Assembly: GCA_035255045.1 (NCBI GenBank) | Contig: DATFAA010000088.1 | Location: 80,957 to 144,956, forward strand | Length of the DNA stretch: 64,000 nucleotides | Origin: JAGTRP01 sp035255045 | GTDB lineage: Bacteria > Pseudomonadota > Gammaproteobacteria > Burkholderiales > Rhodocyclaceae | Direction of reading: 5' to 3' | Shown here: piece by piece, positions 7,954 through 16,598 of the stretch | How positions within the stretch are numbered: position 1 is the stretch's first letter | How the letters are laid out: every line of letters begins with the position of its first letter | Program-made: the position numbers and the translations under genes | Notes under the pieces: generated by a model | The model's database searches: none | Told to the model about the DNA's origin: nothing | The model's input: the letters and a program-made list of their open reading frames with translations, nothing else

Positions 7954-9814
7954 GCGCCGCCAGGAAGGCCTCCAGCTGCGCCGCCGACAGCGGGCGGCTC
8001 ATCAGGTAGCCCTGGCCGAGGTCGCAGCCCATGCCCTGGAGGCGGGCATACTGCTCCTGGGTCTCCACCCCTTCCGCCACCACTTCCAGGCCCAGGGCAT
8101 GGGACATGGCGATGACGGCCGCGACGATGGCGGCGTCGTCCTTGTCCACGGTGAGGTCGGTGACGAAGCTGCGGTCAACCTTGAGGCGGTTGATGGGGAA
8201 GCGCTTGAGGTAGCTCATCGACGAATAGCCGGTGCCGAAATCGTCCACCGCCAGCTTGAAGCCGGCTTCGCTCAGCTGGTGCAGGATGGAGGCGCTGGCG
8301 GCGGTGTTGCGCATCAGGGCGCTCTCGGTGATTTCCAGCTCCAGGACGGAGGGATCGAGGCCGGCACCGGTGACCGCGGCGAAGACGTCCTGCAGCAGGG
8401 TCGGGGTATCGAACTGGCGGGCCGACAGGTTAACCGCCATGCGCAGGGGCGGCAGGCCTGCATCGATCCAGCGCCGGGCCTGGGCACAGGCTTCCCGCAG
8501 GACCCACTGGCCAATGGGAATGATGAGGCCGCTTTCCTCCGCCACCGGGATGAAGTGGTCCGGGCCGATCATGCCGCGGCCCTCCTCGTTCCAGCGCAGC
8601 AGGGCTTCGATGCCGAGCACCCGGCCCGTCTGGAGGTCCACCTGGGGCTGGTAGTGGAGGAGGAATTCCCGCTTTTCCAGGGCCCGGCGCAGCCGGGATT
8701 CCAGGGACAGGCGCTGCTGGGCCTGCTCGTTCATGGCCGGGGTGAAGAATTCGATCACCCCCTTGCCGCGCCCCTTCGCCGCATACAGGGCGGTATCGGC
8801 GTTACGGATCAGCTCGTGGGTGGTGGCGGCGTCGGCCGGCAGGAAGCTGACGCCGATACTGGCCGAGACGAAGACGTCCTCGCCGCCCAGGGTGAAGGGT
8901 GAGGCCAGGCAGCCGAGCAACTTGTTGCCGATGTGGGTCACCGCCTCCTGCCCGCCGACATGGGCCAGGATGACCGCGAACTCGTCGCCGCCGGTGCGGC
9001 AGACGATGTCGTTGCGGCGCAGGACGGCGCTGAAGCGCTGGGCCACCATGGCCAGCAGGAGGTCGCCGCTCTGGTGCCCCAGGCTGTCATTGACCACCTT
9101 GAAGTTGTCCAGGTCGACGGCCAGCAGCGCCAGGCTGTCCCGGAAGGGCCCGATATGGGAAGCCGAGCGGGCCAGGCGCTCGTTGAAAGCGTGGCGGTTG
9201 GGAAGGCGGGTCACCGGATCGGTGTGGGCCAGGTATTGCAGCCGGGCCTCGGCCCGGATCACCGCCTTGCGCATCCGGGCGACCAGCAGCATGGCCAAGC
9301 CCAGGGCGCTGCCGCACACCAGCAGGGTGGTGGTGGCATAGCGCAGCAGCTGGCCATACAGGTTGTCCATGCTGGCCCGCAGGCGCACGGCGCCCACCTG
9401 CTGGCCATCGAAGTCGATGGAGTCCACCAGGTCGAGACCGTCGATATGGAATTCGTAGCCGTGGCGAGGCCACGGACGTCCGCCGCCCGCGGCGGAGCCC
9501 CGCCGATAGGCTGCCAGCACCTCTCCCCTGGGGGTCACCAGCTCGGCTTCCCGGACGACAGGCAGAGCATTGAGGGAAGAAAGGGTCTTGCGGGCCGCCC
9601 CGGCATCGCCGAAGACCAGCGCCGAGGCGCCGCTGTCGCCGATGACCCGGGCCTGGGTCAGCATCTCGTCGAGGAGGCCGGAACGCAGGGAGAAGAACTG
9701 GAGGGCGATTAGCACCACGCTCGCCACCAGCACGGCGGCGCCGGCCACGGTGACATTAAGCGTTGTGACCTTGGCGGTCAGGTCGTAGCTGCCCAGATTC
9801 TTTTCTTCCGACAT
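7904..9814 (-). CDS. membrane GGDEF-EAL protein with CHASE8-like periplasmic sensor
   Basis: Bifunctional c-di-GMP enzyme candidate of 636 residues, starting at ATG 9814 (MSEEKNLGSYDL); upstream in-frame codons run into the tRNA gene. Membrane segments at about 21-42 and 160-180 bracket a periplasmic domain that resembles CHASE8 (RVIGDSGASALVFGD), the sensor type of YfiN. GGDEF is intact at 275-279, preceded at the right distance by the inhibitory RxxD site (RRND 266-269). The EAL domain begins at about 385 with EAL at 403-405 and keeps ELEITESALM, DDFGTGYSS and EGVET. Both activities look possible on sequence. The gene is convergent with, and overlaps, the YfiR gene. Confidence 0.92.
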   Translation of the reverse strand: MSEEKNLGSYDLTAKVTTLNVTVAGAAVLVASVVLIALQFFSLRSGLLDEMLTQARVIGDSGASALVFGDAGAARKTLSSLNALPVVREAELVTPRGEVLAAYRRGSAAGGGRPWPRHGYEFHIDGLDLVDSIDFDGQQVGAVRLRASMDNLYGQLLRYATTTLLVCGSALGLAMLLVARMRKAVIRAEARLQYLAHTDPVTRLPNRHAFNERLARSASHIGPFRDSLALLAVDLDNFKVVNDSLGHQSGDLLLAMVAQRFSAVLRRNDIVCRTGGDEFAVILAHVGGQEAVTHIGNKLLGCLASPFTLGGEDVFVSASIGVSFLPADAATTHELIRNADTALYAAKGRGKGVIEFFTPAMNEQAQQRLSLESRLRRALEKREFLLHYQPQVDLQTGRVLGIEALLRWNEEGRGMIGPDHFIPVAEESGLIIPIGQWVLREACAQARRWIDAGLPPLRMAVNLSARQFDTPTLLQDVFAAVTGAGLDPSVLELEITESALMRNTAASASILHQLSEAGFKLAVDDFGTGYSSMSYLKRFPINRLKVDRSFVTDLTVDKDDAAIVAAVIAMSHALGLEVVAEGVETQEQYARLQGMGCDLGQGYLMSRPLSAAQLEAFLAAPSGRPSEPALATGNSV

Positions 9815-9852
9815 TCTCGGCGTCCTGGGCCACCCGGCATAGTGTTGTTCTG

Positions 9853-9926
9853 TGGAGCGGGCGAAGGGAATCGAACCCTCTTCATTAGCTTGGGAAGCTA
9901 AGGTAATACCATTATACGACGCCCGC
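9853..9926 (-). tRNA. tRNA-Gly (anticodon CCC)
   Basis: A 74-nt cloverleaf on the minus strand. The 7-bp acceptor stem is GCGGGCG with CGCCCGC, then discriminator T and an encoded CCA (9853-9855). The anticodon stem TTAGC/GCTAA encloses the loop TTCCCAA, giving anticodon CCC (reads GGG glycine codons). The T-arm has GGTTCGATTCC. The gene has its own promoter just upstream. Confidence 0.95.
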
Positions 9927-9944
9927 ATCACGCCAATGTGTCAC

Positions 9945-9973
9945 ATTCTAAGCGGAGATGCGGCTGCGTTCAA
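9945..9973 (-). promoter_or_regulatory. sigma-70-type promoter for tRNA-Gly
   Basis: On the minus strand TTGAAC (9973-9968) and TAGAAT (9950-9945) are separated by exactly 17 bp, close to the TTGACA/TATAAT consensus. Transcription would begin about 10 bp before the tRNA 5' end. The -35 hexamer overlaps the stop codon of the upstream small gene. Confidence 0.6.
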
Positions 9974-10185
9974 TCCTTGCAGAGCGCGTCGTTGCGCCGT
10001 GCCGCGGACTTCGGGCCGGAAATCTTGGCGAGCGTGACTTCCGGCGAAGCTTTCAGAATCAGTTCCGGGGACAGCTGCTGGGAAACCGGCCGGTTCACCC
10101 CCTGCTCTTCCGACCCGGACGCGCTGGGCGCTGGCTGGCGGGCGAACAGGGCGACGATGAAGGCAAACAGCGCAGTGGTTTTCAT
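9970..10185 (-). CDS. small putative secreted protein
   Basis: Unrecognised protein of 71 residues starting at ATG 10185, which is preceded by a good Shine-Dalgarno (GGAGA, 8 bp away). It begins MKTTALFAFIVALFARQ, a short hydrophobic stretch that could be a signal peptide or an anchor, followed by a Ser/Pro/Gln-rich polar part and a C-terminal ...NDALCKD with a single Cys. No domain is recognisable. It lies between the flavin reductase gene and the tRNA on the same strand. Codon usage fits the genome, but the assignment rests mainly on the ribosome site and the N-terminus. Confidence 0.5.
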   Translation of the reverse strand: MKTTALFAFIVALFARQPAPSASGSEEQGVNRPVSQQLSPELILKASPEVTLAKISGPKSAARRNDALCKD

Positions 10186-10302
10186 TGCCGTAATCTCCGG
10201 CAGGCTTGGCAACTTAATGTGCGCCCTTAGCAGCCCGGCGTCGATACGGCAAACCCCTGATAACCCGGCCCTTCCCGCTCTACGGATTAGACAGAAAAGG
10301 GC

Positions 10303-10851
10303 TCAGGCGTCGGCCAGATGCCGGTAACGCCCACCATGGAAAATCAGGGGCGGCAGGTCGGGGACCTGGTCGAGGCGTTCCACCTGGGAGACGAAGATGA
10401 GGTGATCGCCCCCCGGATACTGGATGGCGTTCTTCACCTCCAAACGGGCGCAGCAGCCTTCCAGGCGGGGCGCCCCACCCAGGCCGGGACGCCAGGCGAG
10501 ACCGGCGAAGCGGTCCACCGGCCAGGTGGCGAAGCGGTTGGAGATGTCCACCTGGTCGGCCGCCAGCACATTGATGCAGTGGTGGCTGGCCAGCCGGAAG
10601 GCCTCGGCGTTGTGGGAGGACTTGGCCAGGCTCCACAGCACCAGCGGCGGCTCCAGGGAGACCGCGGCGAAGGAATTGACGGTCAGGCCGATGGGATGGC
10701 CATCCTGGTCCACCGCCGTGACCACGGCGACGCCGGTGGCGTAGCGGCCCAGGGCATTGCGCAGGGTGCGGCTGTCGAACGGAGGGGCTGGGTTGCTGCC
10801 ATCGGCCTGCATGGCCGGCTGCGCCATGCGGTCGGTTGAGGATTGGGACAT
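10303..10851 (-). CDS. flavin reductase family protein
   Basis: FMN-binding split-barrel protein of 182 residues, similar to the reductase components of two-component flavin monooxygenases (HpaC/ActVB type). Signatures are LGRYATGVAVVTA, GLTVNSFAAVSLEPPLVL, INVLAADQ, and the closing LIFHGGRYR. It would transfer electrons from NAD(P)H to FMN or FAD; the partner oxygenase is not in the window. ATG 10851 is preferred over an in-frame TTG two codons earlier. It is divergent from mutY. Confidence 0.88.
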   Translation of the reverse strand: MSQSSTDRMAQPAMQADGSNPAPPFDSRTLRNALGRYATGVAVVTAVDQDGHPIGLTVNSFAAVSLEPPLVLWSLAKSSHNAEAFRLASHHCINVLAADQVDISNRFATWPVDRFAGLAWRPGLGGAPRLEGCCARLEVKNAIQYPGGDHLIFVSQVERLDQVPDLPPLIFHGGRYRHLADA

Positions 10852-10922
10852 CGGCAAGGGCCTTGCGGCACACTGAAAGCGCGTATTATCGGCCTCCCCG
10901 CCGATACCTGTCGAGGCAGGCC

Positions 10923-11966
10923 TTGCCCCACCCCACCGAAACCCTCGCCCACCGTCTCATCCAATGGCAGCAGCGGCACGGCCGCCACGACCTGCCCTGG
11001 CAGCAGAGCCGCGACCCCTACCGCATCTGGCTGTCCGAAATCATGCTGCAGCAGACCCAGGTGGCAACGGTGATCCCCTACTACCAGCGCTTCCTGGAAC
11101 GCTTTCCCGACGTCGCCGCCCTGGCCGCCGCTTCCCCGGCGGCGGTGGCCGAGGCCTGGGCCGGCCTGGGCTACTACGCCCGGGCCCGCAACCTGCACCG
11201 CTGCGCCCAGCTGGTGGTGGAACGGCACGGCGGCCGCTTCCCGGAATCGGCCCGGGAACTGGCCGAGCTGCCAGGCATCGGCCCGTCCACGGCAGCGGCC
11301 ATCGCCGCCTTCGCCTGGGGCGAGCGGGCAGCCATCCTGGACGGTAACGTCAAGCGCGTCTTCTGCCGGCACTTCGGCATCGAGGGCTTCCCCGGCACGG
11401 CGGCGGTGGACAAGGCCCTGTGGGCCCTGGCCGCCTCCCTGTTGCCGGAGCGGGACATGGAGGCCTACACCCAGGGGCTCATGGACCTGGGCGCCACCCT
11501 GTGCACCCGCAGCCGGCCCGACTGCGGCCGTTGCCCCCTGGCGGCCACCTGCGTCGCCAGCCGGCAGGGCCGCCAGGCCGAGCTGCCGGCGGCGCGGCCG
11601 CGGCCGGCACTGCCCGAGCGGGACACCACCCTGGTGTTGATCACCGACGGCCAGCACCTGCTTCTCGAGCGGCGCCCGCCCGCCGGCATCTGGGGCGGAC
11701 TCCTGGTGCCCCCCGAGGGCGAGCCCGAGGCGGTCCTCGGCCACCTCGGCCTGCGGGCCGAATGGAGCCGGGAGCTGCCCGTGCTGCGCCACACCTTCAC
11801 CCATTTCCGCCTCCATATCCGGCCGGTTCTCTGCCGGGTGGGCGCCGATGCGCGCCTGACGGCGGAAGGCAGCCTGGAATGGCTGGACCTGGGCTTCGCG
11901 CCGGATGCCGGGGTGCCGACCCCGGTGAAGAAACTGCTCAGGCAGGTTGCCAGCGCAGGGGGCTGA
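10923..11966 (+). CDS. mutY: A/G-specific adenine glycosylase MutY
   Basis: DNA repair enzyme that removes adenine mispaired with 8-oxoguanine. The start is placed at TTG 10923 (a GAGG motif 6 bp upstream; product MPHPTETLAHRLI...), giving 347 residues against 350 in E. coli. An upstream in-frame ATG at 10836 would lie inside the divergent gene's leader and before the TATTAT hexamer at 10884. The helix-hairpin-helix is LPGIGPSTAAAIAAF with catalytic Asp in ILDGNVKRV. The catalytic Glu is in SEIMLQQTQV. The iron-sulfur cluster Cys pattern C-x6-C-x2-C-x5-C is intact (CTRSRPDCGRCPLAATC). A C-terminal NUDIX-like 8-oxoG recognition domain follows. The 3' end overlaps the convergent HD-GYP gene by 29 bp. 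Confidence 0.95.
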   Translation: MPHPTETLAHRLIQWQQRHGRHDLPWQQSRDPYRIWLSEIMLQQTQVATVIPYYQRFLERFPDVAALAAASPAAVAEAWAGLGYYARARNLHRCAQLVVERHGGRFPESARELAELPGIGPSTAAAIAAFAWGERAAILDGNVKRVFCRHFGIEGFPGTAAVDKALWALAASLLPERDMEAYTQGLMDLGATLCTRSRPDCGRCPLAATCVASRQGRQAELPAARPRPALPERDTTLVLITDGQHLLLERRPPAGIWGGLLVPPEGEPEAVLGHLGLRAEWSRELPVLRHTFTHFRLHIRPVLCRVGADARLTAEGSLEWLDLGFAPDAGVPTPVKKLLRQVASAGG

Positions 11967-13167
11967 GGCCCCAGGCCTCGAATTCCTCGGTCCGCACCAC
12001 CTGGCCGAAGTGGTTGCCGTAGCGGCGGGACAGGTCCACCCGGACCGGGGTCACGTACTGGCGGCGCCCGGCATGGAAGATGACCCGCACCACCGGGCGC
12101 AACAGGTCGTCCTGGTGGATTTCGTCCACCACCGCCAGATGCCCGCTCTCCAGCCGCACCAGGGTCCCCACCGGGTAGACGCCGATGGTGCGCACGAAGG
12201 CCGCCACCAGTTCCGGGTCGAACAGCGCCCCGCCCTTCTGGTACATCTGGCGCAGGGCGGCCGACGGCGACAGGGCGCGCCGGTAGGGGCGGTCCGAGGT
12301 CATGGCGTCGTAGGTGTCGACGATGGCGGCCATGCGCCCGGCGCTTGAAATGTCCTCCCCCGCCATGCGGTAGGGATAGCCCGAGCCGTCGAAGCGCTCG
12401 TGGTGCTCGAGGACCACGGCGACGGCGGTCTCCGGCAGGCGGCTGGTGGCGTCCAGGACCACCAGCCCCTCCTCGACGTGGGAGTGGACCAGGGAGCGTT
12501 CCCGGCTGGAGAGCTTGCCGGGCTTGGCCGTGAGCCGGGCGTCGAGAGCCGCCTGGCCGAGGTCCTTGACCAGGGTGCCGAGGGCGAGCTTCTCGGTTTC
12601 CCCCGGGCCGCGGCCCCGCTGGCGGGCCAGGGCGATCATGAGGGCGGTGGTGGCGATGGCGTGGTGGCTGGCGTAGGCGTCCATCTGCTTGAGACGGCTC
12701 AGGGGCACCAGCCCGTCCGGGTTGCGGGCCACCGACTCGATCATCTTGCCGATGGTGGGCTCCAGGCGGCCGAGGGGGACCACGCGGCCGGCCCTGGCGC
12801 ACCGGATCAGATCATCCACCTGGGCCGTCGCCTGGCGCAGCAGCTTCACCGCCCGCCGGCGCTCCTCCCCCAGGGAGACGGTGGCCCTGGCCCGCATGCG
12901 GTCGGACAGGGAAAGGATGGCCGCCGGACGGCCGGACCGGGCGGCGGGGGAAGACGGCCGTTCGGGCGGCCGCTCCGGCGGCAGGTCGGCGCCGCGGCCG
13001 GTGTCGATGCTGACTTCCGTCACCCCGTCGGCGATCAGGCGCCGGACGAGGGCTTCGTCCCGGACGAGGAAACTGCGGCGCCACAGGCTGTGCTCGAGCC
13101 AGCTGCGGTGGACATCCACCACATACATGCCCGGCAAGAGTTTCTCGGCAGGAATCGTCCGGATCAT
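11938..13167 (-). CDS. HD-GYP domain protein with DUF3391 N-terminus, degenerate HD motif
   Basis: Relative of c-di-GMP phosphodiesterases, 409 residues. The N-terminal DUF3391 domain (about 1-60: IPAEKLLPGMYVVDVHRSWLEH) is followed by a Pro/Ala linker and an HD-GYP domain at about 160-370. The GYP part is intact (HHERFDGSGYP, 255-265), as is the KPGKLSSRE segment and H230. The namesake HD is KD (residues 201-202, context LGTLVKDLGQAAL), and the following Lys of HDxGK is Gln. Loss of this His should remove a metal ligand, so catalytic activity is doubtful and a binding or effector role is possible. Codon AAG was checked in the nucleotide sequence. Confidence 0.9.
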   Translation of the reverse strand: MIRTIPAEKLLPGMYVVDVHRSWLEHSLWRRSFLVRDEALVRRLIADGVTEVSIDTGRGADLPPERPPERPSSPAARSGRPAAILSLSDRMRARATVSLGEERRRAVKLLRQATAQVDDLIRCARAGRVVPLGRLEPTIGKMIESVARNPDGLVPLSRLKQMDAYASHHAIATTALMIALARQRGRGPGETEKLALGTLVKDLGQAALDARLTAKPGKLSSRERSLVHSHVEEGLVVLDATSRLPETAVAVVLEHHERFDGSGYPYRMAGEDISSAGRMAAIVDTYDAMTSDRPYRRALSPSAALRQMYQKGGALFDPELVAAFVRTIGVYPVGTLVRLESGHLAVVDEIHQDDLLRPVVRVIFHAGRRQYVTPVRVDLSRRYGNHFGQVVRTEEFEAWGLSPLRWQPA

Positions 13168-13202
13168 CGCCCTTTCGCCTCCTTGCCGGAAACCCGGGGC
13201 CG

Positions 13203-13820
13203 CTAGCGGCCGGCCTCCGCCTCGCGCCGGCGGGCCTTCTCCATCTTCTCCGCCACCTTCTTCTCGTGCTGCTCCTGCTTCTTGCGCAGGCGCTCCTCGG
13301 CGGCGGCGTGGCGCTCGACCCCGGCCTTGGCCTGTTCCTCCTTGTCGGCCAGCCTGGCGGACCGGGCGCTGTCGCCGTTCTCCTGGCCGGCCCGGATTTC
13401 CGCCTCCCGGGCCTGCAGTTCGCTCGCCCGCTGGGCTTCCCGGGCCTGGCGGCGGGCGTCCCGGGCGGCCAGCTGCTCCTTCTTGACCTCCCGCTCCAGG
13501 TTCTTGCCGTCGTTCTCGACGTGGTTGGCGTCATTCACCGTCTGCAGGTACTTCTGCCGGGCGTCCTGCTGGCAGGCATTGACCCGGAACTTCTTGAAGC
13601 AGGCCGTCTTGCGGGCCTCGAAAGCCTCCTTGGCCTCCTTTTTCTGGGCGGCTCCCTTGTCCTGCAGCGCCTTGGCCTCCTCCAGGCGGCGGGACCAGTC
13701 GGCTTCCTGCTCCGGCGCCGGCTTGGCCGCCTCGGCCTGGGCCCAGGCGGCTGCCGGTGCCAGCAGGCAGCCGGCGGCGAGGATCAGGGCGGCAGCCAGC
13801 GATGGGGATCGGTGTTCCAT
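13203..13820 (-). CDS. exported coiled-coil protein of unknown function
   Basis: Protein of 205 residues beginning at ATG 13820 with a clear signal peptide (LILAAGCLLAPAAAWAQA). The rest is highly charged and Ala/Glu/Lys/Arg-rich, predicted as a long helix or coiled coil with many RRQAREAQR-like heptads, ending KMEKARRREAEAGR. It contains one Cys pair (CFKKFRVNAC). No catalytic domain is seen. It looks like the family of small periplasmic 'lysozyme inhibitor-like or colicin-import-like' coiled-coil hypotheticals of Betaproteobacteria, but I cannot name it. It is probably cotranscribed ahead of the HD-GYP gene (36 bp gap). Confidence 0.75.
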   Translation of the reverse strand: MEHRSPSLAAALILAAGCLLAPAAAWAQAEAAKPAPEQEADWSRRLEEAKALQDKGAAQKKEAKEAFEARKTACFKKFRVNACQQDARQKYLQTVNDANHVENDGKNLEREVKKEQLAARDARRQAREAQRASELQAREAEIRAGQENGDSARSARLADKEEQAKAGVERHAAAEERLRKKQEQHEKKVAEKMEKARRREAEAGR

Positions 13821-13982
13821 TGTCGTCACTTTCGAAGGGGGCAAGGCGGATGCGGCGGGAATACGGACCGGGCAGGCCGGCGGACTGTCGGGTCGACCAT
13901 GTTCGCGGCGAGGGGTTCGGGCCCCTCCGTCGACGCCGGGGCGGCGGTCCGATTTCGCCGGATTCTACCCCGGCAGGACCGT

Positions 13983-13988
13983 TATAAT
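13983..13988 (+). promoter_or_regulatory. TATAAT -10 element upstream of the ABC-F gene
   Basis: An exact TATAAT lies 9 bp before the ATG at 13998; no good -35 hexamer sits at 17 bp upstream. If used, the transcript would have almost no leader. The remaining 160 bp between this gene and the divergent coiled-coil gene is GC-rich and shows nothing else I can name. Confidence 0.35.
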
Positions 13989-13997
13989 CCGTCCCCC

Positions 13998-15905
13998 ATG
14001 ATCGCCCTGCGCCAAGTCACTTTCGCCCGCGCCGGCCGCCCCCTGGTGGTCGACGCCAATGTCCAGATCCATCCCGGCTGGCGGGTCGGCCTCGTCGGAG
14101 CCAATGGCTGCGGCAAGTCCAGCCTCTTCGCCCTCCTCGCCGGCGAACTCCACGCCGAGGCCGGCGACGTCGAGCTGCCCGGCGCCTGGCACATCGCCCG
14201 GGTCGCCCAGGAAACCCCGGCCCTGCCCACCCCGGCCATCGAATTCGTCCTCGATGGCGACACCGAACTGCGCCTGGTCGAGAAGGAACTGGCGGCCGCC
14301 GAGGCCGCCGGCGACGGCGAGGCCATCGGCCACCTGCACGCCCGCTACGGCGAGATCGACGGCTACTCGGCCCGCGCCCGGGCGGCCGAGGTGCTCCACG
14401 GCCTGGGCTTCACCGACGCGGATTTCGACAAGCCGGTGGCCGAATTCTCCGGCGGCTGGCGGGTGCGCCTCAACCTGGCCCGCGCCCTCTCCTGCCGGGC
14501 CGATCTCCTGCTCCTGGACGAGCCCACCAACCACCTGGACCTGGACGCCGTCCTCTGGCTCGAGGGCTGGCTCAAGGCGACTCCCGCCACCCTGCTCCTG
14601 ATCTCCCATGACCGGGATTTCCTGGATGCGGTGGTGGGCCAAATCCTGGCCATCGAGCGCCAGCGCCTGACCCTGACCACCGGCGGCTACTCCGACTACG
14701 AACGGGCCCGGGCGGCCCAGCTCGCCGTCCAGCAGGCCACCTTCGAGGCCCAGCAGAAGCAGATCGCCCACCTGCAGCGCTTCATCGACCGCTTCAAGGC
14801 CAAGGCCACCAAGGCGCGCCAGGCCCAGAGCCGGGTCAAGGCTCTCGCCCGCATGGACATCGTCGCCGCCGCCCACGTCGATTCGCCCTTCCATTTCGAA
14901 TTCCGCCAGCCGGAGTCCCTGCCCGACCCGCTCCTGGTGCTGGCCGGCGGCGCCGCCGGCTACGGCGCCAAGTCCATCCTTGAAGGGGTGAACCTGACCC
15001 TGCGGCCGGGCAGCCGCATCGGCCTCCTGGGCCGCAACGGCGCCGGCAAGTCCACCCTGGTCAAGCTCCTGGCCGGAACGCTCGCCATGGCCGCCGGCGA
15101 GCGCCGGGACGCCAAGGCTCTCAATATCGGCTACTTCGCCCAGCACCAGCTGGAGCAGCTGCGCCCCGACGAATCGCCCCTCCAGCACCTCACCCGCCTG
15201 GAGCCCACGACGCCGGAGCAAGAGCTGCGGGACTACCTGGGGGGCTTCGACTTCCGCGGCGAAATGGCCACCCGCCCGGTGGGCCCCTTCTCCGGCGGCG
15301 AGAAGTCCCGCCTGGCCCTGGCCCTGCTCATCCGCACCAAGCCCAACCTGCTGCTCCTGGACGAGCCCACCAACCACCTGGACCTGGAAATGCGGGAGGC
15401 GCTGACCTTCGCCCTCCAGGAATTCGAGGGCGGCGTCGTCCTGGTTTCCCACGACCGCCACCTGCTGCGCACCTGCGCCGACGAGCTATGGCTGGTCGCC
15501 CACGGCAAGGTCAATCCCTTCGAGGGCGACCTGGATGACTACGCCGCCTGGCTGGCCGAGCAGCGCAGCGCCCAGCGCGCCCCCGAGCCGGACGCCGCCG
15601 CCCAGAAGGCCGAGCGCCGCCAGAAGCGGGAAGAGGAAGCCGCCAACCGCCAGGCCCTGCTGGCCCGCCGCCGGCCGCTGGTGAAGGAAATCGAGAAACT
15701 CGAGAAGCAGATGGCCGCCTGGAACGAGGAAAAGGCGGTCCTCGACGAGAAGCTCGCCGATCCCGGCCTCTACGCCCCCGGCGCCGACCGGGGCAGCATC
15801 GATGCCCTGCTGCGGCGCCAGGCCCAGCTTGCCGCCGACATCTCCAGCGCAGAGGAAAAGTGGTTGGAGGCCCATGACGAATTGGAGTCAATCCCCCTAC
15901 CCTGA
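13998..15905 (+). CDS. ABC-F family ATP-binding protein, YheS-like
   Basis: Soluble tandem ABC ATPase without membrane domains, 635 residues (E. coli YheS 637). Domain 1 has Walker A GANGCGKSS, signature SGGWRVRLNLARAL and Walker B LLLDEPTNHLDL. Domain 2 has GRNGAGKST, SGGEKSRLALALL and LLLDEPTNHLDL. The P-site tRNA-interaction linker with basic helices lies between (about 230-280: FIDRFKAKATKARQAQSRVK). A C-terminal charged coiled coil (about 540-635) follows. ABC-F proteins act on ribosomes and adjust translation. The start ATG 13998 begins MIALRQVTFARAGRPL, as in family members; the open frame continues upstream without conserved sequence. Confidence 0.93.
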   Translation: MIALRQVTFARAGRPLVVDANVQIHPGWRVGLVGANGCGKSSLFALLAGELHAEAGDVELPGAWHIARVAQETPALPTPAIEFVLDGDTELRLVEKELAAAEAAGDGEAIGHLHARYGEIDGYSARARAAEVLHGLGFTDADFDKPVAEFSGGWRVRLNLARALSCRADLLLLDEPTNHLDLDAVLWLEGWLKATPATLLLISHDRDFLDAVVGQILAIERQRLTLTTGGYSDYERARAAQLAVQQATFEAQQKQIAHLQRFIDRFKAKATKARQAQSRVKALARMDIVAAAHVDSPFHFEFRQPESLPDPLLVLAGGAAGYGAKSILEGVNLTLRPGSRIGLLGRNGAGKSTLVKLLAGTLAMAAGERRDAKALNIGYFAQHQLEQLRPDESPLQHLTRLEPTTPEQELRDYLGGFDFRGEMATRPVGPFSGGEKSRLALALLIRTKPNLLLLDEPTNHLDLEMREALTFALQEFEGGVVLVSHDRHLLRTCADELWLVAHGKVNPFEGDLDDYAAWLAEQRSAQRAPEPDAAAQKAERRQKREEEAANRQALLARRRPLVKEIEKLEKQMAAWNEEKAVLDEKLADPGLYAPGADRGSIDALLRRQAQLAADISSAEEKWLEAHDELESIPLP

Positions 15906-15984
15906 CGGCTGTCCAGGTGGACCGCGTTGCGCTAGGCTCTTGAGTTAGAATCTCCGCCTTTGCTTATCGTCGCAGGAGTTTGTC

Positions 15985-16593
15985 GTGCAAATCGTCTGTC
16001 TTGATCTCGAAGGTGTCCTGGTTCCCGAAATCTGGATCGAATTCGCCCAGCGCACCGGGATTCCCGAACTGAAGCGCACCACCCGCGACGAGCCGGACTA
16101 CGACAAGCTCATGACCTTCCGCCTGGACCTGCTGCGGGAGCACAAGCTGGGCCTGCCGGACATCCAGAAGGTGATCGGCGAAATGGGCCCCATGGCCGGC
16201 GCCAAGGACTTCCTGGACGACCTGCGCGACACCTACCAGGTCATCATCCTGTCCGACACCTTCTACGAATTCGCCAAGCCGCTGATGCAGCAGCTCGGCC
16301 TGCCCACCCTCTTCTGCCACTCCCTGGAAGCCGACGCCAAGGGCATGCTGGTCAATTACCACCTGCGCATGCCCAACCAGAAGCAGGAAGCGGTGAAGCG
16401 CTTCAAGGAACTGAACTTCAAGGTGGTCGCCGCCGGCGACTCCTACAACGACACCGCCATGCTGGGCGAAGCCCACGGCGGCATCCTCTTCCACCCGCCG
16501 GAAAACGTCATCCGCGAATTCCCCCAGTTCCCGGTCACCCGGAATTACGCCGAACTGCGGGCCGAGATCGACAAGGCATTCGCCAAAGCCTGA
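15985..16593 (+). CDS. thrH: bifunctional phosphoserine phosphatase/homoserine phosphotransferase ThrH
   Basis: HAD-superfamily enzyme of 202 residues (ThrH of Pseudomonas is 205). Start is GTG 15985 with AGGAG upstream. It begins with the ThrH-type nucleophile motif CLDLEGVLVPE (Asp at residue 6). It carries ILSDTFYEFAKPL and the C-terminal VAAGDSYNDTAMLGEA motif III/IV. It removes phosphate from phosphoserine or transfers it to homoserine. No other serine or threonine genes are adjacent; purU, a one-carbon enzyme, follows after 5 bp, so serine/folate one-carbon metabolism may be the common theme. Confidence 0.95.
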   Translation: MQIVCLDLEGVLVPEIWIEFAQRTGIPELKRTTRDEPDYDKLMTFRLDLLREHKLGLPDIQKVIGEMGPMAGAKDFLDDLRDTYQVIILSDTFYEFAKPLMQQLGLPTLFCHSLEADAKGMLVNYHLRMPNQKQEAVKRFKELNFKVVAAGDSYNDTAMLGEAHGGILFHPPENVIREFPQFPVTRNYAELRAEIDKAFAKA

Positions 16594-16598
16594 CAGAC

